Positions 7,689 through 15,958 of a stretch of DNA of 44,813 nucleotides are shown here, in pieces. The notes beneath the pieces were generated by a model. The model was not told the DNA's origin and ran no database searches. It saw only the letters and a list, made by a program, of their open reading frames with translations. The translations under genes were made by a program, and so were the position numbers. Every line of letters begins with the position of its first letter. Position 1 is the first letter of the stretch. This DNA is from Paracoccaceae bacterium (GTDB lineage Bacteria; Pseudomonadota; Alphaproteobacteria; Rhodobacterales; Rhodobacteraceae). Location: assembly GCA_014879735.1 (NCBI GenBank), contig JACSRN010000067.1, forward strand, positions 1-44,813. Direction: 5' to 3'.

Positions 7689-8617
7689 CAGCGGGCCTCC
7701 AGTTCGACGGGGGCAATGCCCAGTTCGGCGGCGATCTCCAGGTTCATCCGCAGCCGTTCGTCCTCGGATTTGAAACGGACGTAATGCAGGCGGGGAAAGC
7801 GGCTCATCAGGCTGTCCATGCCCTGGGTGGGCCGGGAATGGGCCAGCACGATCAGCGGCCGGCCCGGATGGGGTGTGGCGGCAGCGGCGCGCATCGCGGC
7901 CAGGTCATGGGCGTCGCATTCGGCGACGGTCGCGCCGAAGTCGCGGAACTTCGTCGCGATGTCGCCCACCGTCATCACATCCTCCATCGCGCCGTCGCAT
8001 TGCTGGCGGTTCACGTCCATGATCGCCCAGAGATTGTCGATACCGTGATGCGCGGCGGCCTGCACCGCCTCCCAGGTCTGGCCTTCCTGCACCTCGCCGT
8101 CCGACATGAAGACGCAGACCCGGCCGGTATGACCAAGCCGCCTGCGGCCGAAGGCAAGGCCGGCCGCGGTCGAAAGCCCGATGCCGAGCGTGCCGTTGTG
8201 CACCTCCATGCCGGGAGAATGCTCGGCCCCGATCATCTCGACCGACGAGCCGTCCTTGTTGAACATCGCCAGCCCCTCGGGTGCCATGCGGCCGACCTCG
8301 ATCAGGCAGGCATAGGCCACCAGCGCGTAATGCGCGGGGGCGATGAACAGCCGGTCATGCACGGCATCGAACGGGCCGTTGTAGCCCGCTCCGGTGACAT
8401 AATCCAGATTATCCGCCGAAGGCACGCCCGAGAAGGGCGGCGGCACCGCCGGCATGGTCGAGGGCCCGAGGTTCAGCCCCTCGTTGTAAAGAAAGGCCAG
8501 TTGTTCGGCGGCGGAACAGGCCTGGCTCAGATACCCGCCGTTGTTGCGGATCGTATGTTCGAAGACGCGGGCACGGATGCCGCGCGCCACCTCCTCGGTG
8601 CTTTTCTCGTTGCGCAA
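7688..8617 (-). CDS. Transketolase, N-terminal subunit (split type)
   Basis: A 309-residue thiamine-diphosphate-binding subunit. The cofactor motif is VFMSDGEVQEGQTWEA (residues 169-184) ending at Asn203 in MDVNRQQCDG. APAHYALVAYA and VHNGTLGIGLSTAAGLA are conserved transketolase blocks. In the first motif, normally H-P-G, the sequence is NNGGYLS (25-31), so the usual active-site His appears replaced by Asn, which may signal changed substrate handling. The start is TTG at 8617 with GGAGG 5 bases upstream; no ATG or GTG with a comparable site is near. It forms an operon with the C-terminal subunit (1-base overlap) and follows the binding-protein gene by 59 bases. Confidence 0.9.
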   Translation of the reverse strand: MRNEKSTEEVARGIRARVFEHTIRNNGGYLSQACSAAEQLAFLYNEGLNLGPSTMPAVPPPFSGVPSADNLDYVTGAGYNGPFDAVHDRLFIAPAHYALVAYACLIEVGRMAPEGLAMFNKDGSSVEMIGAEHSPGMEVHNGTLGIGLSTAAGLAFGRRRLGHTGRVCVFMSDGEVQEGQTWEAVQAAAHHGIDNLWAIMDVNRQQCDGAMEDVMTVGDIATKFRDFGATVAECDAHDLAAMRAAAATPHPGRPLIVLAHSRPTQGMDSLMSRFPRLHYVRFKSEDERLRMNLEIAAELGIAPVELEAR

Positions 8618-8641
8618 CGGGGCCTCCTGCGGGTCGGTTGG

Positions 8642-8670
8642 GGTACGGGCCGGTCATGCCGGCCCGTACC
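8642..8670 (-). terminator. Perfect 12-bp hairpin after the sugar-binding protein gene
   Basis: GGTACGGGCCGG and CCGGCCCGTACC pair perfectly around a TCATG loop, just past the stop of the binding-protein gene and before the transketolase genes. There is no T-run, so it more likely protects the upstream mRNA from 3' decay or attenuates read-through. That would raise binding protein over downstream enzymes, as known for other ABC operons. Confidence 0.55.
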
Positions 8671-8676
8671 GAAAGG

Positions 8677-9717
8677 TCAGCGCTGCGGCAGCTTCATCCA
8701 GGGGGTCATCGCCACATCGGCATGGGCAAAGGCCGGAAGCTTGACGCCCAGCTCTTCCATGGTCTTGATGTCGAGGTCGTTCAGCATCGCCTGGGTGATC
8801 AGGGTCGGCGGAACGATGACATTATGGCCGGGATCCTCGCCCGCCAGCAGCATCGCCAGCGTGCGTACCGAAACCTCGCCCACCACGGCGGGGTTGGTGG
8901 CAGCGGTGGCCTTCCAGGACGAGCCGGGTTCGCGCATCAGGGCGATGTCGGCGGTGGAGATATCGGCCGAATAGATCGAGACCTGACCCGACATTCCGGC
9001 CTCGTCCACGGCGATTTTCACCCCCTTGGCGAATTCGTCATAGGGTGCGAACATCACGGTGATGTTGGGATTGGCCGACAGCACCGCCCGTGCCTGGTTC
9101 GCGACCGAATTGGCGATCGGGTTGTCGAGCGTGCCGAACATCGCGACTTCGTTGATGCCGGGATTGTCGGCCTTCACCGTCTTCCACGTCTCGTCACGGC
9201 GATCCAGCGGCGCGATGCCGGCGACATAGACATAGCCCGCGACGAATTCGGTGCCATTGTCGGCCAGGGCCTGTTCCAGCGCAAGGCGCGCCAGATCGCG
9301 GTCCGACTGCTCGACCTGCGGGATCATGTCATTCTCGACGTTGACGTCGAAGGCGACGACCTTGATGCCGGCATCGACCGCCCGCTGCGCCGCCTCCTTC
9401 ATCGACTCGGTCAGGCCGTGCTGGATGATGATGCCATCGACCCCAAGCGCGATGGCCTGATCGACCATGTCGGCCTGCAGCGCGGCATCCTGCCGGCTGT
9501 CGAAGACCTGCAGGTCGACGCCCAGAGCCGCCGCCTGCTTTTCCACGCCCGAAAGATAGGCCTGGAAGAAGTCGCCGGTCGAGAGATAGCGCACAAGCGC
9601 GATCTTCACCTCGCCCGGATTGTCGAGCGGCGCGGGAGCTGTCTCCTGCGCCAGGCCCAGCGAAGGCAGAAGCGCCACGCTGCCGATCAGTGCCGTGAAT
9701 ATCCGTCTGGAGATCAT
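8677..9717 (-). CDS. Sugar ABC transporter periplasmic binding protein (ribose type)
   Basis: A 346-residue type I periplasmic binding protein. A Sec signal peptide (MISRRIFTALIGSVALLP..) ends near LGLAQ. The mature region has the family pattern EVKIALVRYLSTGDFFQAYLSG, QADMVDQAIALGVDGIIIQHG and VVAFDVNVENDMI. These correspond to ribose/AI-2-like (CUT2) binding proteins, which capture a monosaccharide and deliver it to the permease. GGGAGGATACC precedes the ATG. The gene lies third in an ATPase-permease-binding protein order and is followed by a strong hairpin. The ligand is unknown; the adjacent kinase and isomerase point to a ribose derivative modified at C5. Confidence 0.92.
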   Translation of the reverse strand: MISRRIFTALIGSVALLPSLGLAQETAPAPLDNPGEVKIALVRYLSTGDFFQAYLSGVEKQAAALGVDLQVFDSRQDAALQADMVDQAIALGVDGIIIQHGLTESMKEAAQRAVDAGIKVVAFDVNVENDMIPQVEQSDRDLARLALEQALADNGTEFVAGYVYVAGIAPLDRRDETWKTVKADNPGINEVAMFGTLDNPIANSVANQARAVLSANPNITVMFAPYDEFAKGVKIAVDEAGMSGQVSIYSADISTADIALMREPGSSWKATAATNPAVVGEVSVRTLAMLLAGEDPGHNVIVPPTLITQAMLNDLDIKTMEELGVKLPAFAHADVAMTPWMKLPQR

Positions 9718-9750
9718 GGTATCCTCCCGTTTCTCCGTGCCGTCTGGAAT

Positions 9751-9785
9751 GGGCGGGGCCGGTTCTGCCGCCGGCCTGCCCGCCC
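9751..9785 (-). repeat. GC-rich hairpin between permease and binding-protein genes
   Basis: GGGCGGGGCCGG pairs with CCGGCCTGCCCGCCC apart from a 3-base bulge, with an 8-base loop. It fills the 76-base gap ahead of the binding-protein gene. It could separate expression of the membrane part from the binding protein through RNA processing. Confidence 0.4.
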
Positions 9786-9793
9786 GTCGAAGA

Positions 9794-10810
9794 TCATCCC
9801 CGCGCCCGGCCGGTGCGGCCCGACAGCGCGAAGGTGAAGACCAGCGCCACCACGAGGACGGCGCCCTTGATGAAGTCCTGCGTGTAATAGGGTGCGTTCA
9901 GCATGGTCAGCCCCTGCAGCAGGATGCCGACGAACAGCGCACCCACCGCGGTGCCGAAGGCGTTCGGCTTTGCCGCGCCAAGGACGGCAAAGCCGATCAG
10001 CGCCGCGGCCACGGAATCGAGCAGCAGGTTGTTGCCCGAGGCCACGTCGCCCCGCCCCAGCCGCGCCGACAGCAGGATGCCGCCGATCGACGCCATCACC
10101 CCCGAGATCACATAGGCCAGCACCCGATAGCCCGCGACATTGATCCCCGCCAGGGCCGAGGCCTGCGCGTTGGAGCCGATGGCATACATCACCCGGCCGT
10201 GCCGGGTCTTTTCCAGAAACACCCAGACCAGGACGGCGATGGCCAGCAGGAACACCACTGACAAGGGCACCAGGTCGGGCAGGATGAAGTCGATCCGGTA
10301 GCGGCCGAGCATCAGGAACTCGGGCGCGAAGGTGCCCGTCGCGTTGCGCCCGTCCGACAGCACCATGCCGGTCGAGATCGAATTGCCCTCGGTCGGGATA
10401 CGCTGCAGCCCGACCAGCAGGAACATCATCCCCAATGTGGCCAGCAGGTCGGGCACCCGCATCTTCACGATGAGCAGCCCGTTGATCAGCCCGACGGCGG
10501 CGCCGAGCGCCAGGCACAACACCACCGCCGCCACGGCGCCCATTTCCCAGACCACCATCACATAGGCCGACAGCATCATCGCCGAGGTGGCCACCGCCCC
10601 GATCGACAGGTCGAACCCGTCGACCACCAGCGTTGCCGTAACCCCCAGCGCCAGAATGCCGGTGATGGCCACCGACTGCAGGATGAAGACCGCGCTCTGC
10701 GGCGAGACGAAGGCCGGCCGGGCGATGGCGAACACCACGATCAGCCCCGCCATCAGCAGGAGAAATCCGTAGCGGATGGCCAGGTCGGCCAGCGATGTCT
10801 CAGGCTTCAT
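9794..10810 (-). CDS. Sugar ABC transporter permease (RbsC-like)
   Basis: A 338-residue inner-membrane protein with about nine or ten hydrophobic segments. It matches the CUT2 permease pattern: FILQSVAITGILALGVTATLVVDGFDLSIGA early on, GLINGLLIVKMRVPDLLATLGMM in the middle, and TRHGRVMYAIGSNAQASALAGINVAGYRV, the EAA-like cytoplasmic loop that contacts the ATPase. It probably works as a homodimer because only one permease gene is present. Its ATG overlaps the ATPase stop as ATGA, which implies translational coupling. Positives in the C-terminal tail (SGRTGRARG) are typical of cytosolic ends. Confidence 0.93.
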   Translation of the reverse strand: MKPETSLADLAIRYGFLLLMAGLIVVFAIARPAFVSPQSAVFILQSVAITGILALGVTATLVVDGFDLSIGAVATSAMMLSAYVMVVWEMGAVAAVVLCLALGAAVGLINGLLIVKMRVPDLLATLGMMFLLVGLQRIPTEGNSISTGMVLSDGRNATGTFAPEFLMLGRYRIDFILPDLVPLSVVFLLAIAVLVWVFLEKTRHGRVMYAIGSNAQASALAGINVAGYRVLAYVISGVMASIGGILLSARLGRGDVASGNNLLLDSVAAALIGFAVLGAAKPNAFGTAVGALFVGILLQGLTMLNAPYYTQDFIKGAVLVVALVFTFALSGRTGRARG

Positions 10811-12333
10811 GCATATTCTTCCATGGATTGGGCGGCGCCCGACAGCGTGCCGGCGACCTGTGCCATCAGAAGGTTCAGATCGATGTCTTCGTTGCGGTGG
10901 CTGCCCGCCAGCCGGTGTTCGCTCATCACCAGGATGCGGTCAGCCACTTCCAGTGCCTCGTCGATCTCGGCGCACAGCACCAGCGTTGTCCGGGTGGGGG
11001 CGCTGTCGCGGATGCGGCGGCAGATGTCGCGGCGGGCCTGGATGTCGACCCCCTGAAACGGCTCGTCCAGGATCAGCAGGCGGCTGGCCTCGGCCAGCCA
11101 GCGGCCGACGACCACCTTCTGCTGGTTGCCGCCCGACAATGTCATGATCCCGTCGCGCGGACCCTGGCAGACCACGCCCATATCGACGATGGCGCGGTCG
11201 GCCGCCGCACGTTCGGCCGCCCGCCGCATCAGCGACAGCAGGCCGGAATATCGCCGGGTGAAGGGCAGTGTCAGGTTCTTCTGGATGTCGAAATCCGGGA
11301 TCACCGCATTCGTGCGGCGGTCCTTGGCCGACAGGAACACCCCCGAGGCGACCGCCTGCCCCGGCGAGCCGGGCGCGAAGGCGCGGCCGTCCAGCGTCAG
11401 ACGGCCCGCCACCGGCGGTTGCAGGCCGAACAGCACTGCGGCCAGTTCGCTCTTGCCCGAGCCGACCAGCCCGGTGATCGCCACCACCTCGCCTTCGCGC
11501 AGCGTCAGGTCGAAGGCCAGCGCCTCGGCCCGCAACTGCAAGCCCTCCGCCTCCAGCACCGGGCGGCCGGGCGGCGGGATGGTGATGTCGACTTCGGTGA
11601 TCTCATGGCCGAGCATGGCACGCACCGCCCCGGCATAGTCGAGCGGCTTTGTCTCCGACAGGCCGGAGATCTGTCCATCGCGCATCGAGACGATCCGGTC
11701 GGCCAGCCGGCGGATATCGGACATGCGATGCGAGATGTAGAGGATCGCCACGCCTTCGCTGCGCAGCCGGTCGACCAGTGCGAACAGCCGTTGCGCCTCG
11801 GTCAGCGACAATGACGAGGTCGGCTCGTCCAGGATCAGCAGCTTCGGGCGCCGTGCCATGGCCCGGGCAATGGCGACAAGCTGGCGGTCGGCCAGTGTCA
11901 GGCCGGCGACGGGGCGGGTCACGTCGATCTCCAGCCCCACGGCAGCAGCGATCCGCCGCGCCTCCTCGCGCATGGCCCGCGCGTTGAGGAAGATGTCGCG
12001 CCGTTCCGCCAGCGCGTCGAGCAGCAGGTTCGAGGCGACGTCGAGGTCGGGCACGACGCCATCGTTGATGTTCTGGTGCACGGTCACGACGCCCGCCCGC
12101 AGCGCGGCTGCAGGGCTGGCCGGGGCAAAGGGCCGCCCTTCCAGCCGCACCTCGCCGGCATCGGCGCGATGAACACCGCACAACACCTTGACCAGGGTGG
12201 ATTTTCCGGCGCCGTTCGCGCCCATCAACACCGTGACCTGCCCCGCCGGCAGATCAAGGTCGATCCCGCGCAGCACGGCGTTGCGGCCGAAAGCCTTGGT
12301 CAGCCCGCGGATGGCGATGGCGGTTTCCGGCAT
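10807..12333 (-). CDS. Sugar ABC transporter ATP-binding protein (double cassette, RbsA-like)
   Basis: This 508-residue protein carries two fused nucleotide-binding domains, the hallmark of ribose/galactose (CUT2) importers. Domain 1 has Walker A GANGAGKST (38-46), a degenerate signature (LTLADRQ) and Walker B LLILDEPTSS. Domain 2 has GLVGSGKSEL, the signature LSGGNQQKV and Walker B LLILDEP. Such asymmetric cassettes are normal in the family. I take the ATG at 12333 because GAGGA lies 5 bases upstream; a GTG 12 bases earlier is possible. It is the first gene of the importer-transketolase-RLP operon and is transcribed away from mtnK. Confidence 0.95.
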   Translation of the reverse strand: MPETAIAIRGLTKAFGRNAVLRGIDLDLPAGQVTVLMGANGAGKSTLVKVLCGVHRADAGEVRLEGRPFAPASPAAALRAGVVTVHQNINDGVVPDLDVASNLLLDALAERRDIFLNARAMREEARRIAAAVGLEIDVTRPVAGLTLADRQLVAIARAMARRPKLLILDEPTSSLSLTEAQRLFALVDRLRSEGVAILYISHRMSDIRRLADRIVSMRDGQISGLSETKPLDYAGAVRAMLGHEITEVDITIPPPGRPVLEAEGLQLRAEALAFDLTLREGEVVAITGLVGSGKSELAAVLFGLQPPVAGRLTLDGRAFAPGSPGQAVASGVFLSAKDRRTNAVIPDFDIQKNLTLPFTRRYSGLLSLMRRAAERAAADRAIVDMGVVCQGPRDGIMTLSGGNQQKVVVGRWLAEASRLLILDEPFQGVDIQARRDICRRIRDSAPTRTTLVLCAEIDEALEVADRILVMSEHRLAGSHRNEDIDLNLLMAQVAGTLSGAAQSMEEYA

Positions 12334-12378
12334 GGTCTTCCTCACTCCCGCCGTTCACGCTAGCCGCTTCCAGTCAAT

Positions 12379-12396
12379 TGTCAATATTATTTGACA
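12379..12396. promoter_or_regulatory. Palindromic operator candidate between the ABC operon and mtnK
   Basis: TGTCAA, TATTAT and TTGACA make a perfect 6-6-6 inverted repeat, AT-rich within a GC-rich region. It lies 46 bases from the ATPase start and 55 from the mtnK start. Each arm read outward is a consensus -35 box for one of the divergent genes, so bound regulator would block both. The same TTGACA/TGTCA half-site recurs at 15871-15892. The -10 boxes are weak. Confidence 0.5.
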
Positions 12397-12450
12397 TATG
12401 GCAGTTTTGCGGAGAACCTGCCGCCAAGACGAGGTGCGGGGGAGGAGAAC

Positions 12451-13716
12451 ATGACCGCGCAAACCTATGCGCCGCTGACGCCCGAGACCCTGGCGCAGCG
12501 GCTGGGATCCTTGCCGGAACTGGCCGAACGGGTCGGTCCGGCGGATAGCTGGACGGTGAAGGAGGTCGGCGACGGCAACCTGAATCTGGTCTTCATCGTT
12601 TCCGGCAGCGCCGGGCAGGCCGTGGTGAAACAGGCCCTGCCCTATGTGCGGCTGGTGGGCGAAAGCTGGCCCCTGCCGCTGAAGCGGAGCTTCTTCGAAT
12701 ACCATGCGCTGATCCGGCAAGAGGCGCGCGACCCCGGTTCCGTTCCCGCGGTCTGGCATTTCGACGAAGCGCAGGCCATCATCGCGATGGAGTTCCTGTT
12801 CCCCCATGTCATCCTGCGCCAGGCGCTGGTTGAGGGGCGGCGGGTGCGCGACCTGGGCGAGCGGCTGGGCCTTTTCTGCGCCCGCACGCTGTTTCGCGGG
12901 TCGGATCTGTCGATGAAGCCCGCCGACCGCAAGGCCGATCTCGCGCTGTTCGCCGGCAATGTCGAACTGTGCGACATCACCGAGAACCTTGTCTTCTCGG
13001 ATCCCTATTTCGATGCGCCGCTGAACCGCCACACGGCGGGGCTGGAGCCGGCCATTGCCCGGCTGCGCGGCGATCTTTCGCTGAAGGTGGCGGCGCAGCA
13101 CCTGAAGCTGGCGTTTTCCAGCCGGGCCGAGACGATGCTGCATGGCGACCTGCACACCGGATCGGTGATGGTGACGGAAACCGAGATCCGGATGATCGAT
13201 CCGGAGTTCGCCACCTATGGCCCGATCGGCTTCGATGTCGGCATGCTGATCGCCAATTTCCTGATGGCCCATCTCAGCCAGCCCGGGCACGAGGTGGCGC
13301 CCGGCGACCGCGAAGCCCAGCAGGAATGGCTTCTCTTCGTGGTCGAGGCGGTCTGGGACAGGTTCGAGGCCGAGTTCTCGCGACTTTGGCGGACCGAGCG
13401 GCGCGGCATGCTGTACCAGGCCCGCCTCTACGAGGATCAGGGTCACGGCCTTGCCGCCGAACAGGCGCTGGCCGATCTGCTGGGCCAGATCTGGCGCGAC
13501 ATGCTGGGCTTTTGCGGGATCGAGATGCATCGCCGCATCCTGGGCCTGGCCCATAATGCCGATTTCGAACGGATCGCCGACACCGGCCGCCGGGCCGCCT
13601 GCGAGGCGCGGGCGCTGGCGATGGGACGGCAATTGATGCTGGGGGCGGGCAGCCTGCCCGGGATCGGAACCGTTGCCGCGATGGCGCGCCGCATGAACCG
13701 GGAGGATCACCTGTGA
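12451..13716 (+). CDS. mtnK: S-methyl-5-thioribose kinase
   Basis: A 421-residue kinase, the normal size for MtnK. The catalytic loop is HGDLHTGSV (H231-V238) and the metal loop [14 protein letters not shown] (D250, E252), both close to the MtnK signatures. [10 protein letters not shown] and [10 protein letters not shown] in the N-lobe also fit. MtnK phosphorylates the anomeric C1 hydroxyl of 5-methylthioribose; related enzymes may accept other 5-deoxyribose derivatives. The start at 12451 is preceded by GGAGGAGAAC. The stop overlaps the mtnA start. Placement beside a dedicated importer argues for use of exogenous sugar rather than only recycling internal methylthioadenosine; no MTA nucleosidase is in view. 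Confidence 0.94.
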   Translation: MTAQTYAPLTPETLAQRLGSLPELAERVGPADSWTVKEVGDGNLNLVFIVSGSAGQAVVKQALPYVRLVGESWPLPLKRSFFEYHALIRQEARDPGSVPAVWHFDEAQAIIAMEFLFPHVILRQALVEGRRVRDLGERLGLFCARTLFRGSDLSMKPADRKADLALFAGNVELCDITENLVFSDPYFDAPLNRHTAGLEPAIARLRGDLSLKVAAQHLKLAFSSRAETMLHGDLHTGSVMVTETEIRMIDPEFATYGPIGFDVGMLIANFLMAHLSQPGHEVAPGDREAQQEWLLFVVEAVWDRFEAEFSRLWRTERRGMLYQARLYEDQGHGLAAEQALADLLGQIWRDMLGFCGIEMHRRILGLAHNADFERIADTGRRAACEARALAMGRQLMLGAGSLPGIGTVAAMARRMNREDHL

Positions 13717-14819
13717 AGATCGATGGAACCGCCTACCGGACGATCTGGCGCGATGCCGATGGCGTGGTGCAGGTGATCGACCAGCGCTGGCTGCCGCATG
13801 AGCTGCGGGTGGCCGCCCTGCGCAGCCGTGCCGATTTTGCCACCGCGATCCGCGACATGTGGGTCCGCGGCGCCCCGCTGATCGGGGCGACGGCCGCCTG
13901 GGGCATGGCCATGCAGATGGCCGAGGATCCTTCGGATGCGGCACTGGCCGAGACCTGGCAGGTGCTGCATGAAACCCGCCCCACCGCGATCAACCTTCGC
14001 TGGGCGCTGGACGAGATGCGCAGGGTGCTGGGCCCGCTGCCCCCTGCCGCGCGGGCGGCGGCGGCGGCACGGCGGGCCGCCGAAATCTGCGACGAAGACG
14101 TCGAGATCAACCGGCAGATCGGCCTGCACGGGCTGAAGATCATCCGCGAGATTGCGGCGCGAAAGGCCGGCCGGCCGGTCAACATCCTGACCCATTGCAA
14201 CGCGGGCTGGCTGGCAACGGTCGACTGGGGCACCGCGACCTCGCCCATCTATCACGCGCATGACGCCGGCATTCCGGTCCATGTCTTCGTCGACGAGACC
14301 CGGCCGCGCAACCAGGGGGCGCATCTGACCGCCTGGGAGATGAACCGCCACGGCATCCCGCACGACCTGATCGTCGACAATGCCGGAGGCCATCTGATGC
14401 AGCATGGCGAGGTGGATCTGGTGATCGTCGGCACCGACCGGACCACGGCGCGGGGCGACGTCTGCAACAAGATCGGCACCTATCTGAAGGCGCTGGCGGC
14501 GCGGGCCAATGGCGTGCCGTTCTATGTCGCCCTGCCCTCGCCCACCATCGACTGGCGGGTGCACGACGGGGTGGCGGAAATCCCGATCGAGGAGCGCAAC
14601 CCCGCCGAGGTGACGCATGTGCAGGGCCGGGCGCCGGATGGCACGATCCTGTCGGTGCAGATCTCGCCCGATGGCACGGGTGCCCGCAACCCGGCCTTCG
14701 ATGTCACGCCGGCCGAGCTGGTGACAGGCCTTCTGACCGAGCGCGGGCTTTGTCCGGCGACCGCAGACGGCATGGCGGCGATGTTCGGCGATCTGAAGGC
14801 CGCCGTTTCGGGGCGCTGA
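13713..14819 (+). CDS. mtnA: S-methyl-5-thioribose-1-phosphate isomerase
   Basis: A 368-residue aldose-ketose isomerase of the eIF2B-alpha/beta/delta family. Cys162 in LTHCNAG and Asp242 in [18 protein letters not shown] match the two catalytic residues of Mtn[10 protein letters not shown] and [16 protein letters not shown] complete the signature. It converts methylthioribose-1-phosphate to methylthioribulose-1-phosphate without opening through a free aldehyde. GTG start at 13713 with GGGAGG upstream, overlapping the mtnK stop, so the two are translated together. None of the canonical later genes (mtnB, mtnC, mtnD) follows, so the ketose phosphate must go elsewhere; the RLP and the aldolase fusion are the obvious local candidates. 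Confidence 0.94.
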   Translation: MKIDGTAYRTIWRDADGVVQVIDQRWLPHELRVAALRSRADFATAIRDMWVRGAPLIGATAAWGMAMQMAEDPSDAALAETWQVLHETRPTAINLRWALDEMRRVLGPLPPAARAAAAARRAAEICDEDVEINRQIGLHGLKIIREIAARKAGRPVNILTHCNAGWLATVDWGTATSPIYHAHDAGIPVHVFVDETRPRNQGAHLTAWEMNRHGIPHDLIVDNAGGHLMQHGEVDLVIVGTDRTTARGDVCNKIGTYLKALAARANGVPFYVALPSPTIDWRVHDGVAEIPIEERNPAEVTHVQGRAPDGTILSVQISPDGTGARNPAFDVTPAELVTGLLTERGLCPATADGMAAMFGDLKAAVSGR

Positions 14820-14872
14820 TCGGGGTGCTGACAGTACAGGCCGGCCCGGTGGCGCGGCGCGGCGCCCGCGCT

Positions 14873-15847
14873 TCAGCCGGGCGCGGCAAGCAGCGCCTCG
14901 GCCACGCCGGTGCCCGTGACCAGATGGGTGACATAGCCGCCCCGGATCGCCGCCATCGTCGCCTGCACCTTGTCCAGCCCGGGGGTGACGAGAATGCCCA
15001 TGTCCAGCCCCACCAGCCGCGGCAGCGGAATGCCGATCATCCTGTCCTCCATCGGCCCCGGCATCTGGCGACCGTCGGCGTCGATGAACCGGCCGCAGAT
15101 CACCCCCACGGCACCGCGTGCGACATGCCAGTCCAGATCGGCGGCGGTGGCCAGCCCGCTCATCACGATATGGCTGTCGGTCGTGGCGGTGCCCACGGAA
15201 AACAGCAGCTTGTTCACCGTCTCCAGCTGGTCGAGCTGGGCTTTCAGGATCGGCTCGTGCCGCAGGTCCGCGGCCAGTTCCGGGCGCGACAGGATCGCGG
15301 GCGCATGCAGGTTCAGACAGCGCGCACCCAGCCGCTGGGCCAGGCGGGTGGAACAGGCCTCTGCGGTAAAGCCGTAGGGCGTTGCCATCGAGCCTACCAG
15401 TTGCAGCACCGTCAGGTCCTCGACCGGCTTCGCTTCGACCACCTCTGCCAGTTCATAGACCGTGCGGCCCCAGGCCACGCCCAGCCGATCGCCGGGGGCG
15501 ATCAGGTCGGGCAGCCACAGTGCTGCGCCATGGACCACTCGCAGGAAAGCCTCTTCCAGCGCCACGCCTTCGTCGGGGACGACATAGGCACCGGAGAGCC
15601 CGAAGCGGTCGCAGAGTTCCACCGCCAGCCGGTGCGTGGTGAAGGCCGGCGCGGCCAGGGTGATACGGATCAGCCCCTTCTCGCGCGCCTCCTGCAGATA
15701 GTTCACCACCGTCGCGCGCGAGATCCCCAGCGCCGCGGCAATCTCCTGCTGGTTGCGGCCGTCATGGTAATACATCCAGGCCACCTGGATCACCGCATTC
15801 TCGCCGCTGACCTGGGCCAGATTGCGCCGCCGTGCCGTTCCGCCCAT
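14873..15847 (-). CDS. SorC-family sugar-binding transcriptional regulator
   Basis: A 324-residue regulator. The N-terminal helix-turn-helix is NQQEIAAALGISRATVVNYL (about residues 32-51). A SorC sugar-phosphate-binding domain follows, with GVAWGRTVYELAEVV, LVGSMATPYGF and GVICGRFIDADG. Family members sense phosphorylated sugars (LsrR, DeoR of Bacillus, SorC). The ATG at 15847 has GGGAGG 7 bases upstream; the frame continues far upstream but without family sequence. It is convergent with mtnA and divergent from the aldolase fusion, so it is well placed to control both sides. The repeated palindrome at 12379 and 15871 is its likely operator. Confidence 0.92.
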   Translation of the reverse strand: MGGTARRRNLAQVSGENAVIQVAWMYYHDGRNQQEIAAALGISRATVVNYLQEAREKGLIRITLAAPAFTTHRLAVELCDRFGLSGAYVVPDEGVALEEAFLRVVHGAALWLPDLIAPGDRLGVAWGRTVYELAEVVEAKPVEDLTVLQLVGSMATPYGFTAEACSTRLAQRLGARCLNLHAPAILSRPELAADLRHEPILKAQLDQLETVNKLLFSVGTATTDSHIVMSGLATAADLDWHVARGAVGVICGRFIDADGRQMPGPMEDRMIGIPLPRLVGLDMGILVTPGLDKVQATMAAIRGGYVTHLVTGTGVAEALLAAPG

Positions 15848-15870
15848 GCCGCGGCCTCCCGATTTCGCCG

Positions 15871-15900
15871 TTTGACAGACATATCTGACAAAAGTACAAA
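15871..15900 (+). promoter_or_regulatory. Promoter and overlapping operator of the aldolase fusion
   Basis: TTGACA (15872-15877), a 17-base spacer and TACAAA (15895-15900) make a good sigma70-type promoter. A near-perfect inverted repeat, TTTGACAGA and TCTGACAAA (8 of 9 pairs, 4-base centre), covers the -35 box and spacer. It lies 24 bases upstream of the SorC-type gene start and 66 before the aldolase ATG. Its half-site matches the palindrome ahead of mtnK. Confidence 0.6.
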
Positions 15901-15958
15901 AGCCAAGCGGCAGCCCGCGGCTGCGGCCCCTTTGCAGGCCCCATAGCAGGAGAATGCC

